A stretch of DNA of 64,000 bases from Rutpela maculata (GCA_936432065.2 OW386285.2:106149869-106213868); one strand, 5' to 3'; positions 45,096-56,344 are shown, numbered from the stretch's first letter. Numbers and translations: made by a program. The notes: generated by a model not told the origin, from the sequence alone.

Positions 45096-45722
45096 TATAC
45101 TCTTTGCAAAAACGAAGAGTATAATGCATTTGATCGGCACATTTCTAAAACCGGAAATATCGCTCGTAGAGAAAAAAATGTCATATAAGTCCGATTGTAT
45201 TGAAATTTGGAAAGTAAGGTAGTGTTAGCTAGAGGAAGAATCCTATTGTTTTTGAAGAAAATCAATCAGTAAATAATAAAGTTATTATTCATTTAATTTA
45301 AAAAAATATATTTTTTTAATTTTTGTCGCTTGTACTTAAATAGAAATCTTGCGAAATGTTATCTATATATATTTTTTTTGTTTATTCATTTTACTAATAT
45401 TTATATTTTATAATATGTGTTGAAATATGATTTTCGAAACATATATATTACAAACATTCAATTTTTGTAGTAATGTGTGATGGTTCAAAGTTTTGCCTTG
45501 CAATACAAAGATCGTGTGTGAACCCCAGACAGGTTGGATGTTTTTTTTTTCAATTTTTTTTTCATATATTTGTTTTCACAACAAAGTTGATATCGCAAAA
45601 TTTAGGATGTCCAAAAACTAACATTATTTGCAAGAAAACAGCGAAGAGTATCCTATAAAATGTGTAACAATTATATAAAAAGCTCAGTAAATTGGCGAAG
45701 AGTACGTTTCTAGCTTGTTTTA
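45096..45722 (+). repeat. GCGAAGAGTA repeat family, copy D (most complete, about 627 bp)
   Basis: The order is: hairpin TATACTCTTTGC...CGAAGAGTATA (45096-45123), GCATTTGATCGGCACATTTC, then AAGTCCGATTGTATTGAAAT and GGAAGAATCCTATTGTTTTTG. An AT-rich middle is followed by a tRNA-like core at 45479-45537 (GTTTTGCCTTGCAATAC, GTGTGTGAACCCCAGACAGG). The 3' module carries GCGAAGAGTATCC and ends TTGGCGAAGAGTACG then TAGCTTGTTTT. The part between hairpin and CCGATTG lacks the GTCCGTCTG run of other copies. No protein is encoded. Confidence 0.75.
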
Positions 45723-46829
45723 TTTTATTATGCAAATTTAGTTGATGAAACACTCGTCTGTATACAATAAATGACTAAATACAAACTATTTGTATTTTGC
45801 TTCGATTTCAAGTCAAAATTTACTCCAGTCAATCTGTACATTTGTAGGGTGTGAAAAAAACATTAAATTTTTTCTTAGTATTGTAGGGGGATTCTTCATT
45901 AACAATCCAAGTTTTCATCCTCAGGTGGGGCTACCTTATCGACGACATCTTGTCATACGTTTGTTCGGAATAACTCTTCTGTTGATTGTACGGAAAAAGT
46001 ATTTATTATTATGAATTTGGTAGACGATAAAGTTATCGAAAACTGTAATTTTTTTGAAGCGATTAATGATTTAAAAGTAACGTCGCGAAAGTTTAATAAT
46101 TAATTTCTCTACTATTGAACGAATAGATACGTTTGAATGCGGCTTATTGCTTACCGTGGGTAATAATAGTATTTTATTCAACGAGCAAGTAATAGCTGTT
46201 ATACGCGAATAGAATACTATATTTTATCTATGACCCTCTCTTCGCTTGAAATCATATTTTCACAACAAAGTGCAAATTATTAAAAAAACATGATAGCAAT
46301 TTTAAAATCAAGAAATCAATGTGTGTACGACAGATTGAATCGAGTCATGGCATGCACGATGTTTTTGAACTATAAAGCGTCTTTTGTGATAGACAAGTAT
46401 TGAGTAATGAACATGAACTCTTCGAATTGGTTTTAACACAATGAGTAATGAATTATTAAGGCCGTGAGTAATGAGCTTATTACTTATTCAAAATATGTCT
46501 ATAAAAACGAATCATTCAATAATCGTAGAAAATAGTATATTATTCAACGAATGATGGCTATTACTCAAGAGGATGACATTCACTGAGTGAGTAACAGCTA
46601 TCACACGCGAGTAGAACACCATACTTTTTCTACAACTACTCAACAGGAAGTTGCGCTTTAAGGTAAATTTGCCGAAAATAATAATTGTCACAAATTGCGA
46701 GATTTTTCGGAAAAAATGCGAAGAGGCACATTGTATCGACTTACTTTATTTTTTAGGCAGGAGAAAAAATTTAAAAAAGGGCTTTTAGCTTAATCAATAA
46801 TGTTTAATTTGGTTTTTTAACTTCCGGAA
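45723..46829. other. AT-rich sequence with diverged local repeats
   Basis: The phrase ATTCAATAATCGTAGAAAATAG and relatives (GAGTAATGA, TTATTCAACGA) recurs several times between 46130 and 46640 and near 40960-41070, some inverted. A 74-codon frame at 45790-46014 has no recognised motif. Confidence 0.35.
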
Positions 46830-47480
46830 ATTCCGAAAAAACGGCTCCGAGTGCCACGATGGCATGTGGTGATTTTTTTCAAAAATCGAGATATTGTTTA
46901 AACGTGTTTTTTATGAAACTAAGATACTATTGACACATTTTTTTTGTGTCATAGAAAGGGTTAATATGCAAAAAAGGGTTTTTGCCAGGTCGTCCAAAGG
47001 AAGCTGTTGTTTGCAGAGTATGTAATATCAGAACCAATGGTCTAAAAATGTTTTTATGGCTGTTAACTAAAAATTTCTACACTTGACAGCATTTTTCTTT
47101 GTAGTGGTTTTACCCCATTCACCCTTATATTCACAACGTGTTTTAAAACAAATGTTGTTTTCTAAATAGCCAAATTCATAACATCAATTTGCTTAAATAA
47201 AACCTACAAAGAAAACTGCTGTCAAGAATAAAACATTTTAGTTAACAGCCATACAAATATTTCTAGAGTAAAAACACCTTTAGACCATTAGTTCTGATAT
47301 TACATTCTCTGCAAACAACAGCTTCCTTTGGATAACCTGGCCACACCCATTTTTGCTCTCTTTATGACACAAAAAAATGCTGTCAATAGTATCTTAGCTT
47401 TATAAAACTACGTTTACGCAATATCTCGATTAAAAAAAAATCGCCACGTTCATGACACTTGGAACCGTTTTTTCGAAATT
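46830..47480. repeat. Foldback with arms of about 280 bp
   Basis: About 46835-47110 pairs with 47200-47475. Shared blocks are CAATATCTCGAT, TCTGCAAACAACAGCTTCC, TAATATCAGAACYAATGGTC, GTTAACAGCCATA and TTTTCTTTGTAG. The right neighbour ends with ACCACCCTGTATA near 47865, a mariner-like terminus that may be the true right end. The left end was not found. Confidence 0.65.
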
Positions 47481-47970
47481 TCTGAAAGTTGGGCCTGGAT
47501 GCCAGACCTGACCACGAAAAATATTGTCAAGGGTATTTTTGGATTTTTTAGGTCATCTTAAAACATGTATTAAATGGCCAGAAAAAAAATTCATTAAAAG
47601 TACTATGTCAAATTTCAATTTGAATTTTACAAGTCACATAACCGCGCAGAGATCTAACCCCCATTTCACCCCCTCCTCCTGCATCTACTGACAAACAGAC
47701 AACAAAAAATTGAGGCAGGAACATTTTTGCTGTCGTATGAGCTAATAGCCATAATTTGGCTTTCCCCCTACAATACACAAAAATTTGTAGATATTTACAC
47801 AAAAACTTTCCTCTCTGTTTGGCATACTTTATTTATAACTTTTTCAGTTGCATGACCACCCTGTATATTTCGTTTACTAAAATTATCAGACCAGATCGGT
47901 TTTTGTGCTGACAGTAGTGGTCGTTTCTTATTTTTTAAAGTGACTCTGTTTTTCATTAAAATAATGTCAG
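47481..47970. other. Sequence ending in a mariner-like terminus
   Basis: Contains the terminus ACCACCCTGTA (47855-47865). A 64-codon minus-strand frame at 47608-47802 is not recognised. Confidence 0.35.
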
Positions 47971-47974
47971 GTTC

Positions 47975-48250
47975 CTCCTCGATAATTGTGTCAACTGCAG
48001 TCCAAATATTATTTACATCAAAGTGATCACCCTGTATATGTTTTATAAATTCCTTCCTTGACAGTTGTGTTAACTACATGCGAAATATTATTTCCCACCA
48101 TTACGTTTTTTTTATTATTTTTTGTATTTTCGTATTTGACAGTAGTTGTGTTAACTGCATGCGAAATATTACTGTCTTCCGTCACACTTTTTTCCTTAGC
48201 TAACAGTAGCGTCAACTACCTACGAAATGTTTTTCTTCTTCGTCAAATGG
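47975..48250 (+). repeat. Diverged tandem units of about 75-80 bp
   Basis: The core TGTGTTAACTGCATGCGAAA and TATTA recurs at about 47988 (GTGTCAACTGCAGTCC), 48066, 48146 and 48210 (GCGTCAACTACCTACG), each after a GACAGTAGT-like motif. Similarity is partial. CACCCTGTA occurs again near 48030. Confidence 0.5.
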
Positions 48251-48509
48251 TTTTGTAGGTATAGCGCCAAAAGAGAGACAGACAGACTGACAGCAGGAAT
48301 AAAAAAAAATTCGTAATCTACATACCTAGTTTGAAATGTGAAAATCTTGAGAAATCCCGGAAGGTGATTTTTTCATAATTACAATACTTCCCTTCGGTAA
48401 GCGAGGGAAGTAAAAATATTCCTATATATATTTTTTCAAATGTCTATGTTGGCAGGAGTATCCACTGTTGCTTAGATTATTATTAATTGTAAACTTCAAC
48501 ATATCTAGA

Positions 48510-49148
48510 TGAAAATCGTATCGACGGTTGAATATTATGTTATTATGAAATGTATATTAGTAAAATATATAAAAGAAATGGCAGGAAATAACGTTCCACA
48601 ACATTTTCATTCAATTATAAAAAACAAAAATTGAGAAACCAAATTTCTTACATTTAAATGATTAATACCTTTTTCATTTACTAATCGATTTTGATCAAAA
48701 ACAATAAGACTCCTCTTCTATCTAACACCAACTTACTGTCAATACAATCGGACTTACGTGCTTATCGTGCTTACAAAAAACGGATCGAATGGACAGACGA
48801 ACGCATGGACAGCCAGACACTCGAACAGACGGACATTTTAAAAGTTGTTCAGTATTTTTTCTCTATCACACTAATATGAAAATCTGCTTTCTGAGCGACA
48901 TACAGTTTTAGATACCGTGTGTGTAGTCGCGGGCTAGCCATGGGGAGAAGAATTACAACATCGCGCGTGCCAGCTGGCTGAAATGAAATAACAGAGCTGG
49001 AATGCTCCATCGACGGACGAATTTACGGCTGCCGGTGTTGTCAAATCTCTCGCGCTACGTGAATGTACATGCCTAATGGGAAATTACACGCACGATATGT
49101 GCCGACCAAATGCAATATACTTTTCGATTCTGTATTTGCGAAAAGTAA
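48510..49148 (-). repeat. GCGAAGAGTA repeat family, copy E (minus strand, split by a MITE)
   Basis: In reverse orientation it shows GATTTTGATCAAAAACAATA, CAATCGGACTT, the GGACAGACGAACGC-type run, TTTTAAAAGTTGTTCAG and, after the MITE at 48915-49095, GTGCCGACCAAATGCAATAT with the hairpin half TTTCGATTC...TTTGCGAAAAG. Copy F (58330-58411) has the same sequence without the insertion. Confidence 0.72.
48915..49095. mobile_element. 180-bp MITE with TA duplication, copy 2
   Basis: It begins CCGTGTGTGTAGTCGCGGGC and ends TTACACGCACGA, flanked by TA. It is about 80 percent identical to copy 1 at 3935-4114 over the full length, including CCAGCTGGCTGAAATG and CATGCCTAATSGG. Copy F of the surrounding repeat reads GGTTTTAGAAATGTGCCGATC across the insertion point, giving an empty site that fixes the boundaries. 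No coding capacity. Confidence 0.82.
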
Positions 49149-49371
49149 TAATAATTTGACCAGTGAACTATACGCACAGAGCTTATTGAATAAAACAACT
49201 TACGGTGTTCATTTTAGTTGTACCAACGATTATATATACACATTTACTTTAGAAGATAATGCGGCCCAAATTAACATTTCCCAAAAAATGCCTCCTACCG
49301 GAGTAAATAGACCCATGTTATTTAAAGTGTTTGGAAATAAAAATCCAGTTCAAGAAAAAAATAATATTTAA
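49063..49371 (+). other. Unidentified open frame, about 75 novel codons after repeat sequence
   Basis: The first 28 or so codons lie in the MITE and copy E and are therefore fortuitous. From about 49149 the frame continues for some 74 codons through sequence I cannot assign to any repeat, with a mixed, protein-like composition (NNNLTSELYAQSLLNKTTYG, then TLEDNAAQINISQKMPPTG). It ends at a stop at 49369-49371. I recognise no domain. It could be a pseudogene piece, an old viral or transposon fragment, or chance. Confidence 0.25.
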
Positions 49372-49892
49372 TTCTTTTATTAAATATATTTTTAATAGTA
49401 TACCTTTATTAATTATTCTGTATTATTTATTATTATATGGATATAATTATATAACCTAATTCTACCGTTAGTTCCCATTTATTTTTTAAACACAACAGCG
49501 CAATTTTTAAAGAAAAAAATTTGTAAACCCCGTTTTGCGATAACAATAAAAAACCGATTTTACTAAATATTTAATTGCTTTATATAATTTATTTTTGTGT
49601 TCATTATTAATAATGCTGATAATTTACATATTTTACAAGATATAACACGCCTATGACTTATTGAAAACAGTTGTTAAAACTCTCGGGACGCGCAATTAAG
49701 TAAATAAAAAATCCATAAAGGAAGGTCGTAAAACTCATTTAATGGGAACACATTATTTGATATGAAATATTTACAACGTAGCCCTTTGTTTAACGTGAAG
49801 ATATTTACAATTGAGATATATAACAAAACTAGTGATGACGCTATCGACTCCGGAGAACTCTTAATTAGAAATGGTGCATTAGGCTCTCTTAT
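49372..49892. other. AT-rich sequence, nothing recognised
   Basis: No frame or structure that I can support. Confidence 0.35.
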
Positions 49893-49905
49893 TTATGTTA
49901 TGTTG

Positions 49906-52875
49906 GGAGAACCTGGAAGGAGTTAGCATAAGGACACCTGGAAGGAGTTAGCATAAGGACACCCGGAAGTAGTGGTGAAATAGAGCAATATGTTAAAATA
50001 TTGCAAATAGCAATGAGACATCCTGCCCCTTGAGGTCCTCGCAACAGTCCAATGAGGCCACCAAGTGGTGGTGTCAGGGGCTGACTGACCTCAAGAAGAA
50101 GGCTAGGGCCTCGTTCAACAAAGCAAAATTAACGAGACAGGAATCAGATTGGGTGTCATAAAAAACCAACCTGAAAGAGTTTAAGAAACTAGTCAGACAA
50201 AGACAAAGAGAAGCGTGGAGAACCTACTGTGAGGAAATCGAAGACTACTCACAGACCGCTAGGCTTTGCAAAATCCTCGCCAAAGATAAAGACCATGACC
50301 TTTGCCTATTAAAAAAGGACGATGGTACAAGAACCACCGACCTTCGTGGAAGCCTAGAGTTACTTATGGAAACTCACTTCCCGGAATCTGTGATAGCAGA
50401 ACGGAAGGAATGGCCAAACGAAGTCGACACTCAACCCTCAGATTTGGATTGGCAAAATACTGAGCGAAGATAGGATAAGATGGGTAATACAGAGCTTCTC
50501 TCCTTTCAAATCACCAGGCATTGACGGTATTTATCCTGCCCTACTGCAATGGGGACTGGATGAACTATTGCCGCACCTGGTCGAAGTGTTTAGGGCGAGC
50601 TTGGCGCACCTTCATATTCCAGAGATATGGAGAGAAGTGAAAGTTGTGTTCATTCCAAAGACAGGGCGGATGGATTACACCACCCCCAAAGCATATAGAC
50701 CTGTCAGCCTAACGTTTCAGCTCAAGTCAATGAAGAAGCTATGTGAACGATACATAAGGAATGTCGTAGTGAAAGACAACTCTTTGCATCCAAACCAACA
50801 CGCATACACATTGGATAGATCCACCGACACCGCCCTCCATGCGGTCGCGAGTTGGATTGAGAAATCCTTGGACAATAAAGAGTCCACCCTAGGTGTCTTC
50901 ATAAATATAGAAGGTGCGTTTGATAAAACCACCTTCCCAAAAATCACGGCAGCCCTAGTGGAGAGAAACGTCCCCACGATTATGGGAAGCTGGATATCCA
51001 ACATGCTCTCCAAAAGAGCTGTACAAATTAGTGTGGGAGACGCTTCTGTGCGAGGAATGGTCGCGAGAGGCTGCCCGCAGGGAGGTGTAATATCACCACT
51101 GCTATGGAACTTAGTTCTCGACAGCCTCTTGCGCCACCTCAACTCAGAGGGTTTCCACACAATCGTCTACGCAGATGATGTAACAATAATGCTCAACGGA
51201 AAATTTGAAGGAGTCTTCTGTGAAAGGATGCAGGGGGGCCTAAGAATAATTGAAAAATGGTTCAGAGAACACTCGCTGTCGGTTAATCCCAGGAAGACGG
51301 AGATGGTTCTCTTCACAAGAAAAAGAAAAGCAGGGGCACTGAAAGCACCAGTTCCTGGATACAACACTAAGTTTCGCATTAGAAGTGAAATACCTTGGGG
51401 TAACCTTTGACGCCAAACTAACATGGAATCTTCACTTAGACAGAAGACTAAAAAAAGGCTTACATTTCTTATGAGCAGTGTCGTAGGACCGTGGGGAAAA
51501 CCTGGGGAATGAAACCCAAAGTGGTCATGTGGATATATACTGCCATCATAAGACCAATGATAACCTATGGAGCTGTGGTCTGGTGGCCTAAGAGTAAACA
51601 GGCTACAGCGAGAGCCAAGCTCAGCCATGTGCAGAGAGTTGCCTGCCTAAGCATAACAGGAGCTATGCGAACAACGCCAACGAGAGCAATGGTGGTAATG
51701 CTGTGTCTGCCACCACTGGATCTATATCTAGGAGAAGTGGCTTTAATAACAATGGCACGCCTCAAGTCCGTTGGCTTACAACCAAATGTAGGCTGTGGAG
51801 AGACCAGAAGTCGCCTGTGGAATGAGGCTGTCAGGAAGACGCCTCTTCTACAGGCATGCACAGATGGTTTCTCTCCCCGATTTGTCTTTGACAGACCCTA
51901 CACAATACAGACAAATAGTGAAAACGAGACCGCATGTGAAGGTGTGATCAACATTTTCACAGACGGATCAAGAAAGAAAGAGGGGACAGGATGTGGAATA
52001 TACTCCAGAAGCCTGCAAATCCAATACAAATGGACTATGGATGAGCGAGCCAGCATAGTACAAACTGAACTGGCGGGCATAACCATAGCCGCAAAAGAGA
52101 TTGTCTGCAGACAAACTACGGGCAAAACAATCAGGATCTACACAGACTGTAGACAATCACTACTAGCGATGAGAAGTTACAAAATAACCACAGGAGCAGT
52201 TTGGGAATGTCATCAAGCACTTGTGGGTGCCTCCAGCACGAACAACATCTCGGTATGGTGGGTGAAAGGACACGCACAGTGCAGTGGCAATAAAAAGCCG
52301 ACAAACTGGCCAAGAAGGCAGCAGGCCAACTTATCTTTGGACCAGGCCCGGCCAGTCTATTACCGATTACGGCGACAATACAATTAATTAAGGAGAACAC
52401 CCACAACGAATTTAAGAAGCTGTGGGATGAAACAAGCAGCTGTCAGCTTGCTAGGGAACTACTCATGTATCCCAACAAGAAAACAGCAATGGACTACCTG
52501 TCAATGACCAGAAGGAATCTACGATTTATAACAGGAATTCAGACTGGACACTGTCCGCTAAGGAAACATCTATACAATATGAGATTAAGCGAAACACCTC
52601 TTTGCAGAGGTTGTGAACAAGAAGATGAGACGGTTCAACACGTAGTCTGTGACTGTTCAGCCGTCTCATCAACCAGAGAATCCACTTTGGGAGAGCGTTG
52701 GCCCACCTTGGCCAACGTAAGGAAGATGCCCCTAGGCAACATCACCACCTACTTCAAAATATTAGGTTGGTTGGAGGCCTAGGTGAGTGTCTGCCTAGAG
52801 GGAGGATGTACAAGGGGTCCAATGGGGCCTAAGTGCTGTGGTTTTTGACCACCCTTCTGCTAATTCCATACTCCA
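49906..52875 (+). mobile_element. 5'-truncated RNase H-bearing LINE (R1/LOA/I group)
   Basis: A 2.97-kb non-LTR retrotransposon flanked by the 13-bp direct repeat TTATGTTATGTTG at 49893-49905 and 52876-52888. It opens with a 25-bp tandem pair (ACCTGGAAGGAGTTAGCATA plus AGGAC, 49911-49960), then coding sequence for linker, reverse transcriptase, RNase H and a C-terminal cysteine motif. The endonuclease domain and ORF1 are absent, so it is truncated at the 5' end. No poly(A) tail is seen. Because the flanking repeat is itself simple (TTATG units), a chance match cannot be fully excluded. It inserted next to, or into, the antisense Jockey-like fragment at 52893. Confidence 0.75.
50030..52782 (+). 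pseudogene. LINE ORF2: reverse transcriptase, RNase H, C-terminal cysteine motif
   Basis: 50030-50430 is the linker upstream of the reverse transcriptase (KEFKKLVRQRQREAWRTYC). The reverse transcriptase spans about 50440-51480: FSPFKSPGIDGIYPALL, KAYRPVSLT, motif A FINIEGAFDKT, motif B GCPQGGVISPLLW and motif C YADD near 51172. Motif A reads N where the first catalytic aspartate is expected. RNase H spans about 51945-52330 with FTDGSR, the glutamate in VQTELAGI, IYTDCRQSLLAM and WVKGHAQ. The C-terminus has the zinc-knuckle-like CRGCEQEDETVQHVVCDC at 52602-52655. About four frameshifts or stops (near 50138, 50472, 51385, 52290) interrupt it, few for its length, so it is a relatively young but inactive copy. 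Confidence 0.85.
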
Positions 52876-52892
52876 TTATGTTATGTTGTTTG

Positions 52893-53340
52893 TTAACGGA
52901 CTATCGCCCAGCTTGAACAAGTAAAACTTCTGGGAAGTTGCGCGGACTTAGTCTACTAGTGGCGTAATGTCATTGCAGCGTGCGAATAGTTCTCCCTGTA
53001 CCTTGAAGAATTGGGAATGAGGTGGAGGAATTTATTCTCAAGAACTGTGAGTTTCCTTAATGTCGTGGCCGATGTACTGCACCACACTGGCGCGTCTTAT
53101 GTTAGGGTCGGCCTCACTACAATGGTATAAATCAATGTTTTATTATGTCTATTGAGTCTGCTATTCCTAGCCATGTGCGGGTACAGACTCCTGGACAGGG
53201 AATGAACTGTCTGTACAGTTTCGTTCACAAGTCTGTTAAACGCCAGTCTTATGGCAAGATGTACTTTTAATACTGCACACAGTTTCTCATTGGAATTTGC
53301 TTTCCCCAAAATTGGTGTTATTATTGTATTCACATCATAT
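52893..53340 (-). pseudogene. Jockey-like LINE fragment, antisense
   Basis: The minus strand reads HLAIRLAFNRLVNETVQTV, then SLYPHMARNSRLNRHNKTLI and YTIVVRPTLT. This is the connection region after the reverse transcriptase of Jockey-type LINEs. The remaining stretch (52893-52970) matches 30590-30650 inverted (TCGCCCAGYTTGAA). It is the same family as 10392 and 30182. It ends abruptly at the target duplication of the LINE at 49906. Confidence 0.72.
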
Positions 53341-54124
53341 GATGACTCTCACTTACATGCACTCATGATCTAGAATTTTTTTCCGGTTTACAGCACTTGC
53401 TTTAAAAACAATTCCACTTTAAACTATGAAGGTATTTTCGGAAAAAATGTTGTTTTTGTTTTTTTACAAATATTTCAGTAATTATTAGTTTTAGCGAAAA
53501 AATGATTGAAGCAAAAAATAAGCCTATAAAATGAGAATAAAGGCCCCCCCCCCACAAATCTTATGAAAATTGGCTCTCAGCTGAATTTTCTGAAATTTGG
53601 ATATGTTGTAGCTTTTGATTTTCTGAGCAAAAGTTCTCATGTGCACAAGACTCGGCTATGACTGCTTTCAAGTTGTGAGGGCTTGAATGTCACAATAAGC
53701 ATAAAGATTTGGCGGAGTGAAGATAGCAATCTTTTTAACACACCTCCTATTTTTCTTTCTTTTACGTCGAATAAATTATTTTCAGTGGAAAAATAGCTTT
53801 ATACAATATTTCAAGAGAACAGAACAAAATTCGATATAGATAGGGGCTGACGGGGTAGCAATCCACAAAAAGTAAAATATTCTTTTTGTAACTTTTTTAA
53901 TATCGTTTGTGAATTAACCATTTTTAGTGAAATAATAGCTGTATACATATATTTCCGATATAGGTAGTATAGGTAGGGGCTGGTAGCAATCTACAAAAAG
54001 TAAAATATTGTTTTTGTAACTTTTTTGATATCGTTTGTACATTAACTATTTTCGGTGCATATGCATATATTTCAAGAAAACAACAAAACCCGATACGAAC
54101 CTGGAAAAAAAGTTGCAAAAAGTA

Positions 54125-54445
54125 TATTTTACTTTTTGTGGATTGCTAGCCCGTCAGCCCCTAATTAGATCAGATTTTGTTCTCTTGTCTTGAAATATAT
54201 CTATATAGCTATTATTCCACCGAAAATGGTTAATGCACAAACGATATTAAAAAAGTTACAAAAAGAATATTTTAGTTTTTGTGGATTGCTAGCCCGTCAG
54301 CCCTAATTAGATCAGATTTTGTTCTCTTGTCTTGAAATATATCTATATAGCTATTATTCCACCGAAAATTGTTAATGCACAAACGATATTAAAAAAGTTA
54401 CGAAAAGAATATTTTACTTTTTGTGGATTGCTACCCCGCCAGCCC
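54125..54445 (+). repeat. Tandem units of 144 bp
   Basis: GTGGATTGCTAGCCCGTCAG starts near 54137, 54281 and 54423 (last one CTACCCCGCCAG). Each is followed in full units by CCCTAATTAGATCAGATTTT and GTTCTCTTGTCTTGAAATAT. The first two units are nearly identical, suggesting recent duplication. Inverted, more diverged copies lie at 53835-54110. Confidence 0.85.
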
Positions 54446-54660
54446 CTATCTACAGTGTGGGTACAATGGAAACATCTTTGTAACTTTTTTATTTTTTGTC
54501 CGACTTGAACCAAATTTTGCCAAAATATGGAACAAATTAGGATCTACTTATGGCCAAAAAAAAACATTCACCTCCTACAAATGCAAAGCCACCTGCGGTA
54601 CCAAAATAAATGGAAAACAAAGAAATCATATTAGGCGTTTTTTTATCGGAAATAATAGAT

Positions 54661-54779
54661 TGTAATACAAGTGTGGCAAGAGCTTCATTGCAAAACGATG
54701 TATGAAAGTAGGAACACGAGCGCGGCGAGTGTTCCTATCATACGAGTTATGCAATGAAGCTTGCCACACGTGTGTTACA
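54661..54779. repeat. Palindrome in the loop of the compound foldback
   Basis: Arms TGTAATACAAGTGTGGCAAG... and ...CTTGCCACACGTGTGTTACA, with GGAACAC/GTGTTCC near a GC-rich centre (GAGCGCGGCGA). The next bases (ACTATTTTTTCTACGG) resemble those beside the hairpin at 6493. It could be a separate small element inserted in the loop. Confidence 0.65.
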
Positions 54780-56344
54780 TACTATTTTTTCTACGGTTGT
54801 GAAGTTATTTCCCTTTTTTAAAGTCTTTCCAAAATTTTAAATTTGCTGCCTGTCAGATTTTATTTAAAGTGACATTTTCCGCAGTAATTCTGAAGTTAGA
54901 AAATTTGACTTTGTAATTGCAATTCATGTGTAATTAATATACATTTATAGAATTTAATTGTTATTACCAGTAAGTAATATAAGGTAAACACACTAAACAC
55001 CTAGAGTCCAAAATTTCAGCAATATTAAAAAATATTGGATTTTGTTTCTAAAGTCCAAAATTTCGACAAAATTTGAAAAAAATACAAATCACTTGATAAC
55101 TACCTGACAGCTTGCGTCAGACAAAATTGTCACAACACAATTTTCTAAAGAAAAAAAACCAATTAAAATTATATTTTCGGCTCGGACATTGTTTTAAACA
55201 AAATTTCAATACCTTTTAATATTGCTGAAATTTTGGATTCGGATTTTTGGACAATTTTGAACAAGTTTCGTTAATAAAGTTTTTCTATAAAAAAATGCCT
55301 AATATGATTTCTTCATTTTTTCCATTTATTTTGGTACCGCAGGTGGCTTTGCATTTGTAACAGGCGAATGTTTTTTGGCCATAAGTAGATCCCAATTTGT
55401 TCTATCTTTTGGTAAAATTTAGTTCAAGCCGGACAAAAAATAAAAAAAGTTATAAAGGTGTTTCCATAGGTCACATTGTATATCAGATTTTGTTCTGTTT
55501 TCTTGAAATATATGTATAAAGCTATTTTTCCACTGAAAATAATTTATACGATGTAAAAAAAAGAAAAACATGGAGGATTGCTAAAAAGATTGTTATCTTC
55601 ACTCCGCCAAATTTCTATGCTTATTGTGACGTTCAAGCCCTCATAACTTGAAAACTGGTCATAGCCGAGACTTGTGAATATGAGAACTTTTGACCAGAAA
55701 AGCAAAAACAACAACATATCCAAATTTCAGAAAATTCGACTGAGAGCCAATTTCCATAAAGTTTGTGGGGGTCCTTTGTTATTTTTTAAAATTTATGTAG
55801 GAAGAAATATTTCAGAGACATGAAAATTTAAAGATGGCGTCCGAACGTTTTTAAAACGAATTAAATGATGAATATCTCTAAGACTTGCGTAAAAAATGCT
55901 AACCTAAGTGCTGATTTTTTTTTGTCCTTTAAAGCACTTGTTTAGAAACAAATTCTCTACGGCACATTGGAGCCATCAGTTTTAATATTTTGATTTTGAC
56001 TTTTGATTCGTAATCAGCGACCCCCAAAAACCGTAAGGTGTCTACACCTTACGATTCAAGAATAAATCAGAAATACCTTTTCAATTATTACATTTTTAGA
56101 ATTGGGGTGGTTTCCACCCCTTGGGAGTAAGGGCAAATAACGGAAGCATTTAAAAACTGGAGATGATACCTTTTACTACATCTATTACATATGAGCTTTT
56201 AAATTTTACATATTTTTTACCTCTTTTACCTTTTACCTTTTTTACTGTAATATACTTAAATTGAACAGATCTTGAATAATAAAAATATCACTAGCTGGGC
56301 TCGAGATATCAGCCTGGGTGGTTTTACACGGACACCGTGTATAT

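Larger units (their letters stand above)
53341..56338. mobile_element. 3-kb compound foldback element
   Basis: There are three nested levels of inverted repeat. The outer arms are about 53540-53870 and 55460-55785 (TTCTCATG...AGACTCGGCTATGAC, CACTCCGCCAAATCTTTATG). The middle level consists of tandem GGGGCTGACGGG...AGTAAAATA units near 53835-54110 mirrored by those at 54125-54445. The inner arms are about 54450-54655 and 55285-55490 (GTACCGCAGGTGGCTTTGCA). The margins (53341-53535, 55790-55990) carry a module also present at 11.8-12.65 kb. The right end may be ACGGACACCGTGTA near 56338. The left end and a duplication were not identified. No transposase. Confidence 0.6.

Noticed and set aside
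50717..51160. 147-codon minus-strand frame (also 51167-51628 and 51565-51861)
   Set aside because: Antisense shadows of the LINE reverse transcriptase and RNase H regions.
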